From an uncultured Bacteroidales bacterium (lineage in GTDB: Bacteria > Bacteroidota > Bacteroidia > Bacteroidales > UBA932): a DNA stretch of 36,068 nt. Below, piece after piece: positions 1 through 7,376 of this stretch (position 1 is the first letter of the stretch; each line of letters begins with the position of its first letter). Position numbers and translations under genes: made by a program. The DNA lies in the NCBI GenBank assembly GCA_934725285.1, contig CAKVBK010000007.1, positions 1 through 36,068 of the forward strand. Reading direction: 5' to 3'. Below the pieces are notes generated by a model. That model saw nothing but the letters and a program-made list of their open reading frames with translations, did no database searches and was not told the DNA's origin.

Positions 1-780
1 CACGGCCTCTGTCATCTTGAGGTAAAGACTTTTGAAGTAGTCGTACATCGGGTCGGACTGAGGGGTGGTCTCAAGCATGAATGTCAGAGCGGCGTAGCAC
101 CAGCCGTTGCCTCTTCCCCAGAACACCTTGGCTCCATTGGACTCGGTCTTGTCGAAGTAACGCGCGTCCCTGTAGTAGAGATCGTAGTCTGTGTCAAATA
201 GATGGTTTGTCGTGGCGACGAACTCCTCCTTCATGAAATCGGCATATTTCCTGTCACCTGTGATCTGGGTGAGCATTGAATATACCGGCGGGGCCATGAA
301 CAGCGCGTCGCACCAGCACCATCTCTCCTGTCCGCCCTTTATCCTGATGTCCATCGGAACGTGTGACCTGATGTCGATCACCGAGTCCGCCCTTTCCTTG
401 ACGTGCGACAGCATGGCCGGATCCTTATGTTCCCCGTACAATAGCAGGAACGATTGTCCGACACAAATGTCGTCAGCGTGATAGAGTCTCCTGGCCATCT
501 GCCAGTCGTTGGCCTTCCCGATGTTCATGACGAAATCCTCGGCCGGCTGGTAGCCGGTCTTCTGAGCCCATTCCACCATTCCGCGGAAGAGGGCGCCGTT
601 GGCCCAGTCAAGAACCGCGCGTTTCTTGCCGGTGTAGGTCACATTCTTGAAATTGGCTATCTGCCAGTCCGCCACACGATCGGCGATTTCCTTGATGTCG
701 TTCTTGGCTGAGCAAAGCGGAGAAACCGCGAGCAGCACTGCCGTCATGAACAATATCCGGTGGTGTTTTCTGATATTCAT
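1..780 (-). CDS. GH105/GH88-type unsaturated uronyl hydrolase, 3' end cut by window edge
   Basis: The open frame runs from ATG at 780 to the window edge (260 codons, no stop), so the C-terminus is missing. An N-terminal hydrophobic stretch ending in LCSA looks like a signal peptide, implying periplasmic location. Family hallmarks are DWQMARRLYHADDICVGQS (about residues 113-131), WCWCDALFMAPPVY and FWGRGNGW (about residues 220-227), typical of the GH105/GH88 (alpha/alpha)6 barrel. These enzymes release the 4,5-unsaturated uronic acid left at the non-reducing end of lyase products by hydrating its double bond. It begins 16 bp after the transporter stop and is probably the fourth gene of the leftward operon. 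GH105 (YteR-like) is preferred over GH88 by motif wording; the exact substrate is not readable. Confidence 0.82.
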   Translation of the reverse strand, partial: MNIRKHHRILFMTAVLLAVSPLCSAKNDIKEIADRVADWQIANFKNVTYTGKKRAVLDWANGALFRGMVEWAQKTGYQPAEDFVMNIGKANDWQMARRLYHADDICVGQSFLLLYGEHKDPAMLSHVKERADSVIDIRSHVPMDIRIKGGQERWCWCDALFMAPPVYSMLTQITGDRKYADFMKEEFVATTNHLFDTDYDLYYRDARYFDKTESNGAKVFWGRGNGWCYAALTFMLETTPQSDPMYDYFKSLYLKMTEAV

Positions 781-796
781 CTGATTTTGCTATTAA

Positions 797-2239
797 TTAG
801 TTGAGGGTTATAACTTTGTACTTAGGAACCAAAGCCTTCATGATGCTCCATCCGATCAGGTACGCTGTCGCGCACACGCAGAAGATGATGAAGTAGCCTG
901 CCGGTTTTCCTGAGAATCCGAGGAAGGACAGATTGACCTGCTCGGAGTACACGAAGAGCTCTCCGGCCACTTTCTGGAGCAACATTGATCCAAGACCGCC
1001 CGCCATTCCGCCGATTCCGGTGACGGTCGCGATGCTGGATTTAGGGAACATATCCCCGATCGTGGAGAATATGTTGGCTGACCAGGACTGGTGCGCCGCT
1101 CCGCCGATGCCGATCAGAATGACCGGGAACCAAGGCGAGATCCTTCCTAAAGGCTGGGCGAGCAGAACGACCAGCGGCAGGAACGCGAAGATCAGCATAG
1201 CCTTCATTCTGGCTGCGTACGGGTCGAACGCCTCTCCCTTTTTCATCGCCTTGTTGATGAATATGGTAGGAAGCTTTCCTCCATAGATCGAAAGCATCGT
1301 TATCGCATAGAGCGTGAATATCAAGGCCATACCCATTGGATCGCTGGTCTTGATGCCGAACTGTGTGTTCAGGTAGGACGGGGTCCAGAAGAGGAAGAAC
1401 CACCAGACTCCGTCGGTCATAAACTTGCCGACGGCGAACGCCCACGTCTGCTTGAACTTGAGGCATTCCTTGAAGCCGAGCTTCTTGCCGGATTCGTTGG
1501 ACACCGCCTTCTCGTTGTCAAGTTCCTTGTCCTGCTCGATGTAGGCAAGCTCTTCCTTGCTCACGTGCTTTGAAGCCTCCGGCTTGTCGTAGAGGAACAC
1601 CCAGAATCCCATCCAGATGAAGCCAAGCGCACCGATGATGATGAACGACACCTCCCATCCGAAATTCTTGGCGAGAACCGGAATGGTGAGAGGTGCGAAC
1701 AACGCGCCGATGGAAGCTCCGGCATTGAATATGGACGTGGCGAACGCCCTGTCCTTCTTCGGGAAATATTCGGCCGTCGTCTTTATCGCCGCAGGGAAGT
1801 TGCCAGCCTCGCCAAGAGCCAGAATGCTTCTGGCCACGAGGAAGCAGTACATGCTTACCGTGGAGATCAGAACGGCGGCGTCTCCGGTCGCCTGAACCAG
1901 CTCCGCCGCGGTGTGCAGCCCGACAATGTGCTCTGTCACGACTCCGCAGAGGGCGTGCGCGCATGCACCGGCCGACCATACACCTATTGACCACAGATAG
2001 CCTTTCTTTGTGCCCATCCAATCGACGAAGCGTCCGGCGAACAGCATGCAGATCGCATAGATGATCGAGAACAGGGACGTGATCGTGCCATAATGGGATT
2101 CGTTCCAGTGGAACTCCGGCTTGATGAACTCGTCCCATGTAAGGGAGAGCACCTGTCGGTCAAGATAATTCACGGCTGTCGCGACAAACAACATCGCGCA
2201 GATCACCCATCTGAAATTGGTTTTAGTCTTACCTGTCAT
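797..2239 (-). CDS. MFS hexuronate transporter, ExuT-like
   Basis: A 480-residue major facilitator protein with about 12 hydrophobic segments. The start of TM1 carries NYLDRQ, followed by the ExuT-like pattern of a tryptophan-rich loop and FAGRFVDWMGTKKG between TM2 and TM3. LGEAGNFPAAIKTTAEYFPKKDRAFATSIFNAG is the signature region of the anion:cation symporter/hexuronate group. An extra loop of roughly 30 residues (about 100-132) between TM3 and TM4 is longer than in enterobacterial ExuT. It probably brings the uronate released by the periplasmic hydrolase across the inner membrane. It lies 8 bp downstream of the DUF4861 gene and 16 bp upstream of the GH105-like gene, consistent with one operon. 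Substrate is inferred from family and neighbours. Confidence 0.85.
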   Translation of the reverse strand: MTGKTKTNFRWVICAMLFVATAVNYLDRQVLSLTWDEFIKPEFHWNESHYGTITSLFSIIYAICMLFAGRFVDWMGTKKGYLWSIGVWSAGACAHALCGVVTEHIVGLHTAAELVQATGDAAVLISTVSMYCFLVARSILALGEAGNFPAAIKTTAEYFPKKDRAFATSIFNAGASIGALFAPLTIPVLAKNFGWEVSFIIIGALGFIWMGFWVFLYDKPEASKHVSKEELAYIEQDKELDNEKAVSNESGKKLGFKECLKFKQTWAFAVGKFMTDGVWWFFLFWTPSYLNTQFGIKTSDPMGMALIFTLYAITMLSIYGGKLPTIFINKAMKKGEAFDPYAARMKAMLIFAFLPLVVLLAQPLGRISPWFPVILIGIGGAAHQSWSANIFSTIGDMFPKSSIATVTGIGGMAGGLGSMLLQKVAGELFVYSEQVNLSFLGFSGKPAGYFIIFCVCATAYLIGWSIMKALVPKYKVITLN

Positions 2240-2247
2240 TTCTGTAT

Positions 2248-3354
2248 TTATTCGCTGATTGTTACTGTAAGCGGCGAGCGGACCGCTTGGGCCTGGCCGC
2301 TGATATATTCATTCCATTCTTCAGGGGAGGTGACTCCACCCTGGCTCCAGCCTGACGCGGTCCAGAAGTCGATGGTCTCTCCGCATTTTACCCTGAATTT
2401 CAGCACGGCGTGTCCGTCCATGGTTCCGGCAGTGGCCTTGAATGACTTGTCCAGGATAAGACCGATGCTGATGTTTCCGTCCCTTTCAGGATTTTTGGAG
2501 TCGGATGCCTGTTCTGTGAAGGCTATGAAATTCTCACCGTCCACTCTTGAGATGACATTGTGCAGCACGGCTCCGAGAACCACATCAATGGAATCCTGAT
2601 CGGAGTGGAACACGGTTGTCCAATGGATGAGACGGGTGTTCGCGTCAAGGGTCAGAGTCCTTTCCGCACTGACTTTCACGCCGTTGACATCGAACTCAGG
2701 ATAACTGAACGTGGCCTGGGTGCGTACCGGACCGTCGCAGATGTGCTCATGCGCCGCCCAATTGTCCCCGATGAATATCGTGTCTCCTGAATATGGAGCG
2801 CATGCACCTCCGCCAAGCGTGTTGGCCACCTTGTAGCAGTCCATTCCTTCCCCATGGTTGTGGTGGTAGTCACCGGTGGCGAACCAGTCGTTGATGACAA
2901 GCCTGTCTGTACATTTCAGCCAGATGTCCGGCCCGAATGTGCGCGGATCCTTCAGCGCGGGCCCGTAGATCCTGCCGGCGACGAGATTGTTCTCGTAGGC
3001 GTAGTCATCTTTCCTTTCGGGAACGTAACGGCTGTAGGCCAGCGTGTCGAAGTCATGTCTCTCGCCTTTGGCGCACAGGAACGTCTCTTCGCTGTTTCCG
3101 GCGACCGTGGCCTGGAAGAGAATCGAGTTTCCGTCCGGGCTGATCTGTGAAGGAATCTGTTTGCCGTCAGCGTCCTTGATGACGAGGTCGCTCCCGTCAA
3201 TTCCTTTTATGCCGATGTCTGAGAGCCTTACCTCCACAGTCTCGTTCTTCCGCGCCATGTCGGAACTGTTGCTGACTGTAAAACTCTTTTCGATGGCTCC
3301 GCATGAAAGCAGCGCCATCGAAAAGAATGATAATGGTAAAACGTTGATTCTCAT
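2248..3354 (-). CDS. DUF4861-family lipoprotein
   Basis: A 368-residue protein with a lipoprotein-like N-terminus (LLSC, lipidated Cys at residue 18). Recognisable family features are NNLVAGRIYGPALKDPRTFGPDIWLK, GDYHHNHGEGMDCYKVANTLGGGA and HWTTVFHSD, which match my memory of DUF4861 (PF16153). The fold is probably a large beta-sandwich. The cluster of His, Asp, Glu and Tyr in the HHNHGEGMD segment (about residues 165-175) could be a metal or catalytic site. DUF4861 genes recur next to pectin- or uronate-related lyase genes, but no activity is established that I can cite. Its ATG overlaps the SDR stop codon by 1 nt, so translation of the two is probably coupled. Confidence 0.78.
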   Translation of the reverse strand: MRINVLPLSFFSMALLSCGAIEKSFTVSNSSDMARKNETVEVRLSDIGIKGIDGSDLVIKDADGKQIPSQISPDGNSILFQATVAGNSEETFLCAKGERHDFDTLAYSRYVPERKDDYAYENNLVAGRIYGPALKDPRTFGPDIWLKCTDRLVINDWFATGDYHHNHGEGMDCYKVANTLGGGACAPYSGDTIFIGDNWAAHEHICDGPVRTQATFSYPEFDVNGVKVSAERTLTLDANTRLIHWTTVFHSDQDSIDVVLGAVLHNVISRVDGENFIAFTEQASDSKNPERDGNISIGLILDKSFKATAGTMDGHAVLKFRVKCGETIDFWTASGWSQGGVTSPEEWNEYISGQAQAVRSPLTVTISE

Positions 3355-4148
3355 TATTGAGGCTGTTTTCCGATGTAAGCGAGAATGCCTCCGTCAACAT
3401 AAAGGACATGCCCATTGACGAAATCGGAGGCCTCAGATGCCAGGAACACGGCCGGCCCTTTGAGGTCGTCAGTGGTGCCCCAGCGTGCCGCAGGGGTTTT
3501 CGCGACGATGAACGCGTCGAACGGATGCCTTGAGCCGTCAGGCTGGCGCTCACGCAGAGGAGCGGTCTGCGGGGTGGCGATGTAGCCAGGTCCGATGCCG
3601 TTGCACTGGATGTTGTACTCGCCATATTCCGAGGCTATGTTTCTGGTGAGCATCTTGAGTCCTCCCTTGGCCGCAGCATAGGCTGAGACGGTCTCGCGTC
3701 CGAGCTCTGACATCATCGAGCAGATGTTGATGATCTTGCCGCCGCCGTTGGCTATCATTGAAGGTATCACCGCTTTGGAGACGATGAACGGAGCGTTGAG
3801 GTCCACGTCTATCACCTGGCGGAATTCCTCTGCCTTCATCTCGCACATCGGGATACGCTTGATGATGCCTGCGTTGTTCACAAGAATGTTGATCGTGCCG
3901 AGATCATTCTCGATCTTCTTCACGAGTTCGGCCACCTGATCTTCCTTGGTCACATCGCAGACGTAGCCTTTGGCGTCGATGCCTTTCTCCTTATAAGAGG
4001 CAAGCCCCTTGTCCACAAGTTCCTGCTTGATGTCATTGAACGCGATCTTCGCTCCTGCCTCGGCGAATGCCGTGGCGATGGCGAAACCGATTCCATAGGA
4101 AGCGCCCGTCACAAGGGCGACCTTTCCTTCGAGTGAGAAATTTACCAT
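3354..4148 (-). CDS. SDR oxidoreductase, KduD / gluconate 5-dehydrogenase-like
   Basis: A 264-residue classical short-chain dehydrogenase without signal peptide, so cytoplasmic. The NAD(P)-binding TGASYGIG is at residues 14-21, NNAG at 91-94, catalytic Ser144, Tyr157 and Lys161 are present, and a PGYIATPQT segment follows. The C-terminal VLYVDGGILAYIGKQP is typical of Bacteroidota proteins annotated gluconate 5-dehydrogenase. In lyase pathways the matching step is reduction of a diketo-uronate (KduD role) to 2-keto-3-deoxygluconate. An insertion after residue 200 makes it longer than the 253-residue KduD, so the exact substrate is left open. It is the first gene of the leftward operon, with a promoter and a LacI-type operator directly upstream. 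Confidence 0.82.
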   Translation of the reverse strand: MVNFSLEGKVALVTGASYGIGFAIATAFAEAGAKIAFNDIKQELVDKGLASYKEKGIDAKGYVCDVTKEDQVAELVKKIENDLGTINILVNNAGIIKRIPMCEMKAEEFRQVIDVDLNAPFIVSKAVIPSMIANGGGKIINICSMMSELGRETVSAYAAAKGGLKMLTRNIASEYGEYNIQCNGIGPGYIATPQTAPLRERQPDGSRHPFDAFIVAKTPAARWGTTDDLKGPAVFLASEASDFVNGHVLYVDGGILAYIGKQPQ

Positions 4149-4193
4149 AATAATTATAATATAGTTTTTAGTTCATGTTCTCTAATATATCTG

Positions 4194-4201
4194 CAAATAT
4201 A
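4194..4201 (-). promoter_or_regulatory. Bacteroidota -7 box of the SDR operon
   Basis: On the minus strand this reads TATATTTG, a full match to the TAnnTTTG -7 element used by the primary sigma factor of Bacteroidota. It lies 45 bp upstream of the SDR start. The expected -33 region falls inside the palindromic site at 4217-4232, so a protein bound there should block transcription. Confidence 0.7.
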
Positions 4202-4216
4202 GCCTTTTTTTCGTAA

Positions 4217-4232
4217 ACGTGTACGTGCACGG
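4217..4232. promoter_or_regulatory. Predicted LacI-type operator ahead of the SDR operon
   Basis: The plus strand reads ACGTGTACGTGCACGG, matching the palindromic consensus CCGTGCACGTGCACGG at 14 of 16 positions and agreeing with the better site at 6220-6235 at 13 of 14 core bases. Its central CG is typical of LacI-family operators. It overlaps the expected -33 region of the SDR operon promoter. That the adjacent LacI protein binds here is inferred. Confidence 0.65.
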
Positions 4233-4265
4233 ATAAAATATTGCCCACAAGAACCACGTCGTGTG

Positions 4266-6152
4266 TCACTCTGTGCCCAGAACTGTCATGAATCTTGCCT
4301 TGCCTCCTGACGTGACCGTGGCGGTGAACCCGACAATGTACGTGCCGGGAACCGGCCTTTCATATTCCTTGAGAGGGGAGTCGTAGTCCTTTGGATCGGC
4401 GCTCCAGACTTCGTACTCGATCCGCGCTCCTTTTGCGTCGGCGCGCAGGAACCGGACTTTGTCTCCGATTGTCAGCCTGATTCCGTCCTCGGTCACCTCT
4501 GGGGCCCCGTTGGTGACGAGGGTCCAGCGGACCACCGCTGGTTTTTCTTCAAGGGCTTCGATCATGTCTGTCACGACGAGGTCTTTCTTCTTGGCTATCT
4601 CCACACTGCGTATGGCTTTGGACACCTCTCCGGCCAATGCGGGGGTCAAGTCTATGACCGCTCCCGCCCGTCCTCGTTTTTCTATGACTTTCACTATTGG
4701 GGCGAACCCGCCCACGATATGATCCTTGTCATTGACGGTGAGGGTGTTGTGCTGTCGGTTGTTGTAGGCGAAAGCTCTCCATCTCAACGAATTCTGTTCC
4801 ATTTTCCACAAGCTTCCTCCCAATTTGAGCATAGGTGTCTCCATCGATGTGTAAGCCGGATTCGGCAGCTCCTTGGCCCAGCGTACACCTTCCGCGTCGA
4901 ACACGAACGACCCTGCGTCCATGTGCGAGTGCGGGGCTCCGGCACCTCCTCCCTTGACACCGAGATAGGCGTCCGATTCTGAGAATGTCCAGTCTGTGTG
5001 AAGCATCACGACAGGAGTGATCCCGTTGCCTGAATACACTCCCTTCGGGGCTTTCACACCGCTTTGCGGGATATTCTTGGCGAAGGCCATCATAAGTGGC
5101 AGCAGCCTGGATTCGTGCCCGAGACGCAAGTAACGTCCTTGATTCATCATCCTTGTTTCATAGTAAAGAATGTCCGGCGAGTGGAATTTGTCGGCAAAGT
5201 ACCATAGCGCTATCGAAGGAGCCCCGTTTTCACCGCAGTCCGAGTAGTTATAGAATTTCCCGGTTGTTCCGTATGAGTACAGAACGTACCGGCCTGTCTC
5301 GCTGAATCCCTTTGTCCCCGCGAGACCGAAATCCGTTCCGACGCAGCTTTCCAGCGCCGAGAGCATCAGAACTTCGAATGTGCTTCCGTATGCCCAGTAG
5401 CCGGGGCCCTCGGGGTAGTTTCCGTCCGGAGGGTACATCTCGTTCATCGCCTTTCTGTTGGATTCCACCGAGATCTCAATCAATTTTTTGGCTTGTTCCG
5501 GAAACGTTTCGTACATAGCCAGACAGCCGCAGACCAGTCCGGCGTTGCAGACCTGGTTCCAGTTGTTGGTCATCCTGTAGAACTTGGCTCCGCCTTTCTT
5601 TTTCCGGGCCGGATTCACGGCGAAGTCCACAAAGGCCTTCTCGATCATCCGTTTGGTGTCCTCGCCGAGGGCATTGTAAAGCCAGTCGTAGCCTATCGCC
5701 ACGGCCGCCGCCATCTCTCCCGAGTCGAGGAAGTGCTTCCCCGCGTTCCAGTCCTTGAAGCCGCAGACGGTGCGCAAGTCTTTTTCGGCATATTCAAGAT
5801 AGGTTCTGTCTCCGGTGTAGCGGTAGGCGTACGAGCAGAAGAATATTCTTGTGAGCGCGTCTCTGGAGACGTGCAGGAGCCTTTTATTGCTGGCGTCAAG
5901 TCTGTATTCAAGTGGCGAGTCTTTCATGGCGTCGCGCCGGCACAGGTCCATGATGATTCTGTGAAGGTTGGTCAGATGAGGTGACGTGCCGGATTCTATC
6001 TGTGACTTCATCGCGTCGAATCTCTGATGGTCAAGAAACAATCGAGGGTGATTTGCTGCTGTCAGTCTCGAATAGTCAGGGACTTCAGCGCAAAAGGATG
6101 CCGTGGTGAGAGCCAGCGTCATGATTAGGAGGATGATCTTTGATTTTGCCAT
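4266..6152 (-). CDS. Heparinase II/III-family polysaccharide lyase
   Basis: A 628-residue protein with a signal peptide (residues 1 to about 22, ending SFCA), so probably periplasmic. An N-terminal (alpha/alpha) toroid covers about residues 30-360 and a C-terminal beta-sandwich follows. Family motifs are NNWNQVCNAGL (196-206), PDGNYPEGPGYWAYG (242-256), APHSHMDAGSFVFD (406-419) and RQHNTLTVN (466-474), which carry the conserved Asn, Glu, Tyr and His residues of the fold. Members cleave uronic-acid glycosides by beta-elimination. Known substrates include heparin/heparan, alginate and ulvan, so the fold alone does not give the substrate. The gene stands alone, leftward, divergent from lacI and sharing the operator region 6153-6298. 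Confidence 0.82.
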   Translation of the reverse strand: MAKSKIILLIMTLALTTASFCAEVPDYSRLTAANHPRLFLDHQRFDAMKSQIESGTSPHLTNLHRIIMDLCRRDAMKDSPLEYRLDASNKRLLHVSRDALTRIFFCSYAYRYTGDRTYLEYAEKDLRTVCGFKDWNAGKHFLDSGEMAAAVAIGYDWLYNALGEDTKRMIEKAFVDFAVNPARKKKGGAKFYRMTNNWNQVCNAGLVCGCLAMYETFPEQAKKLIEISVESNRKAMNEMYPPDGNYPEGPGYWAYGSTFEVLMLSALESCVGTDFGLAGTKGFSETGRYVLYSYGTTGKFYNYSDCGENGAPSIALWYFADKFHSPDILYYETRMMNQGRYLRLGHESRLLPLMMAFAKNIPQSGVKAPKGVYSGNGITPVVMLHTDWTFSESDAYLGVKGGGAGAPHSHMDAGSFVFDAEGVRWAKELPNPAYTSMETPMLKLGGSLWKMEQNSLRWRAFAYNNRQHNTLTVNDKDHIVGGFAPIVKVIEKRGRAGAVIDLTPALAGEVSKAIRSVEIAKKKDLVVTDMIEALEEKPAVVRWTLVTNGAPEVTEDGIRLTIGDKVRFLRADAKGARIEYEVWSADPKDYDSPLKEYERPVPGTYIVGFTATVTSGGKARFMTVLGTE

Positions 6153-6193
6153 TTCGGTATGTTTTTATCCGGTTGCGAGAACCGTTCGCTTTG

Positions 6194-6201
6194 CAATATT
6201 A
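6194..6201 (-). promoter_or_regulatory. Possible -7 box of the heparinase-like lyase gene
   Basis: The minus strand reads TAATATTG, one mismatch from TAnnTTTG, 42 bp upstream of the lyase start. The palindromic operator centre is about 26 bp further upstream, a spacing similar to that at the SDR promoter. It is weaker than the other promoter calls. Confidence 0.35.
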
Positions 6202-6213
6202 AGCATAATCGCT

Positions 6214-6241
6214 GATTTTCTGTGCACGTGCACGGAAAATC
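6214..6241. promoter_or_regulatory. 28-bp near-perfect palindrome, predicted LacI-type operator
   Basis: Thirteen of 14 base pairs are self-complementary about the centre at 6227/6228. The core GTGCACGTGCAC (6222-6233) is a perfect palindrome, flanked by TTTTC and GAAAA arms. It sits between divergent genes for the heparinase-like lyase and the LacI regulator, immediately upstream of the lacI -7 box, where it should cover the -33 region. This is the expected position for autoregulation by a LacI-family repressor. A related site occurs at 4217-4232. Confidence 0.78.
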
Positions 6242-6244
6242 TTG

Positions 6245-6252
6245 TATATTTG
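6245..6252 (+). promoter_or_regulatory. -7 box of the lacI-PL8-HTCS unit
   Basis: It reads TATATTTG, a full TAnnTTTG match, starting 4 bp after the 28-bp palindrome and 47 bp before the lacI start. A start site a few bases downstream would leave a short leader. Confidence 0.68.
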
Positions 6253-6298
6253 CCTGTTTTTCCTTAATATTGTCTATTGACACCATCTGTGATTGAAT

Positions 6299-7366
6299 AT
6301 GCAGAACATAAAAGTGACTATAAAGGATGTCGCCAAGGCCGCCGGCGTGACCAACGGCACGGTGGACCGTGTGCTCCACAACAGGGGTGAAGTCGCACCG
6401 GAGACAAAGGCCAAGGTGATGGAAGTGGTTGAGAGGCTGGGCTACAAACCTAACGTCTATGCTTCAATTCTGGCCAGGAACAAGGCGCACAGCATCGCTG
6501 TGCTGATGCCGAGCTTCAACAAAGGAGACTTCTGGGAACTGGTCCACAACGGATTGTCTCAGTCTGAGGAATATGCCGGAAGGTTCTCCGTCAGCGTCGA
6601 GGTCTATTATTACGACCAGTATGACGTGGAGTCTTTCAGAAGCCAATGCCGTCATGTGCTTGAGAACGGACACTCGGGCGTGATTCTGGCTCCGATGTTT
6701 TTGGATGACACTCTTAGTTTCTCGGCTCTGCTCACCGAGAGCAACATCCCTTATGTTATGCTGAACACAAGCGCCGGGACGGACGGCCATCTGGCCTACT
6801 ATGGCCTCGCCATGTACGAGAGTGGACGCTGCTGCGCGGACATCCTGATGTCGATGTCAGATGAGGATCAGAGAAAACGGGTCTATATGGTGCAGATCGA
6901 GAGGGACAGCAAAGGGCTCTCAGACCCATCGGCCGACAGGCGCAAGGGGTTCAGGGACTATCTGTCGCACTATTATCCGGACACCGAGGTTGTCACTGTC
7001 CTCATCAATCCGAACAGTCCGAGGCAGACTTTCGAGGTGCTTTCCGAAACCTTTGACGGACTTTCCGGGCGGCTCAACATAGTGACATTGAACTCCAGGA
7101 TATTCCTTGTCGCGGATTATCTTCGCTCCCGGAATATGCCGGGATTGAATGTTGTGGGGTGTGATGTGCTGGAGCGGAACATCGAGGCCCTGCGCGGAGG
7201 CTACGTGCGGGCGCTTCTCGGCCAGCATTCAGACCGGCAGGCCGTCGGGGCTGTGACGGCTCTTATCGACTATCTGACTCTTGGCCGTAAACCTAAGGTC
7301 CGGGACAATTATATGTCCATTGATATTCTTACAAAATACAATTGCCAGTTTTACGATTGCATATAG
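6299..7366 (+). CDS. LacI-family transcriptional regulator
   Basis: A 355-residue regulator. The helix-turn-helix IKDVAKAAGVTNGTVDRVLHNRG lies at about residues 8-30. A hinge-like ASILARNKAHSIAVLMPS leads into a periplasmic-binding-protein-like sugar domain (about 60-355). Start chosen at ATG 6299, because an upstream TTG at 6293 adds only two residues. The VDRVLHNRG wording belongs to a Bacteroidota LacI subgroup that differs from the usual VSRVLN. The ligand is probably a small sugar acid from the pathway, inferred from position. The gene heads a unit with PL8 (10-bp gap) and HTCS (overlap), and a palindrome overlaps its promoter, so it probably represses itself and these two genes. Confidence 0.9.
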   Translation: MQNIKVTIKDVAKAAGVTNGTVDRVLHNRGEVAPETKAKVMEVVERLGYKPNVYASILARNKAHSIAVLMPSFNKGDFWELVHNGLSQSEEYAGRFSVSVEVYYYDQYDVESFRSQCRHVLENGHSGVILAPMFLDDTLSFSALLTESNIPYVMLNTSAGTDGHLAYYGLAMYESGRCCADILMSMSDEDQRKRVYMVQIERDSKGLSDPSADRRKGFRDYLSHYYPDTEVVTVLINPNSPRQTFEVLSETFDGLSGRLNIVTLNSRIFLVADYLRSRNMPGLNVVGCDVLERNIEALRGGYVRALLGQHSDRQAVGAVTALIDYLTLGRKPKVRDNYMSIDILTKYNCQFYDCI

Positions 7367-7376
7367 AACCCTGCGG

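Noticed and set aside
1518..2138. A 206-codon frame on the same strand as the MFS gene, in another frame
   Set aside because: His/Arg-rich composition typical of an out-of-frame reading; the transporter frame is clearly the coding one.
6293..6298. TTG start for the LacI regulator two codons upstream
   Set aside because: ATG at 6299 is the more usual start and loses no conserved residue.
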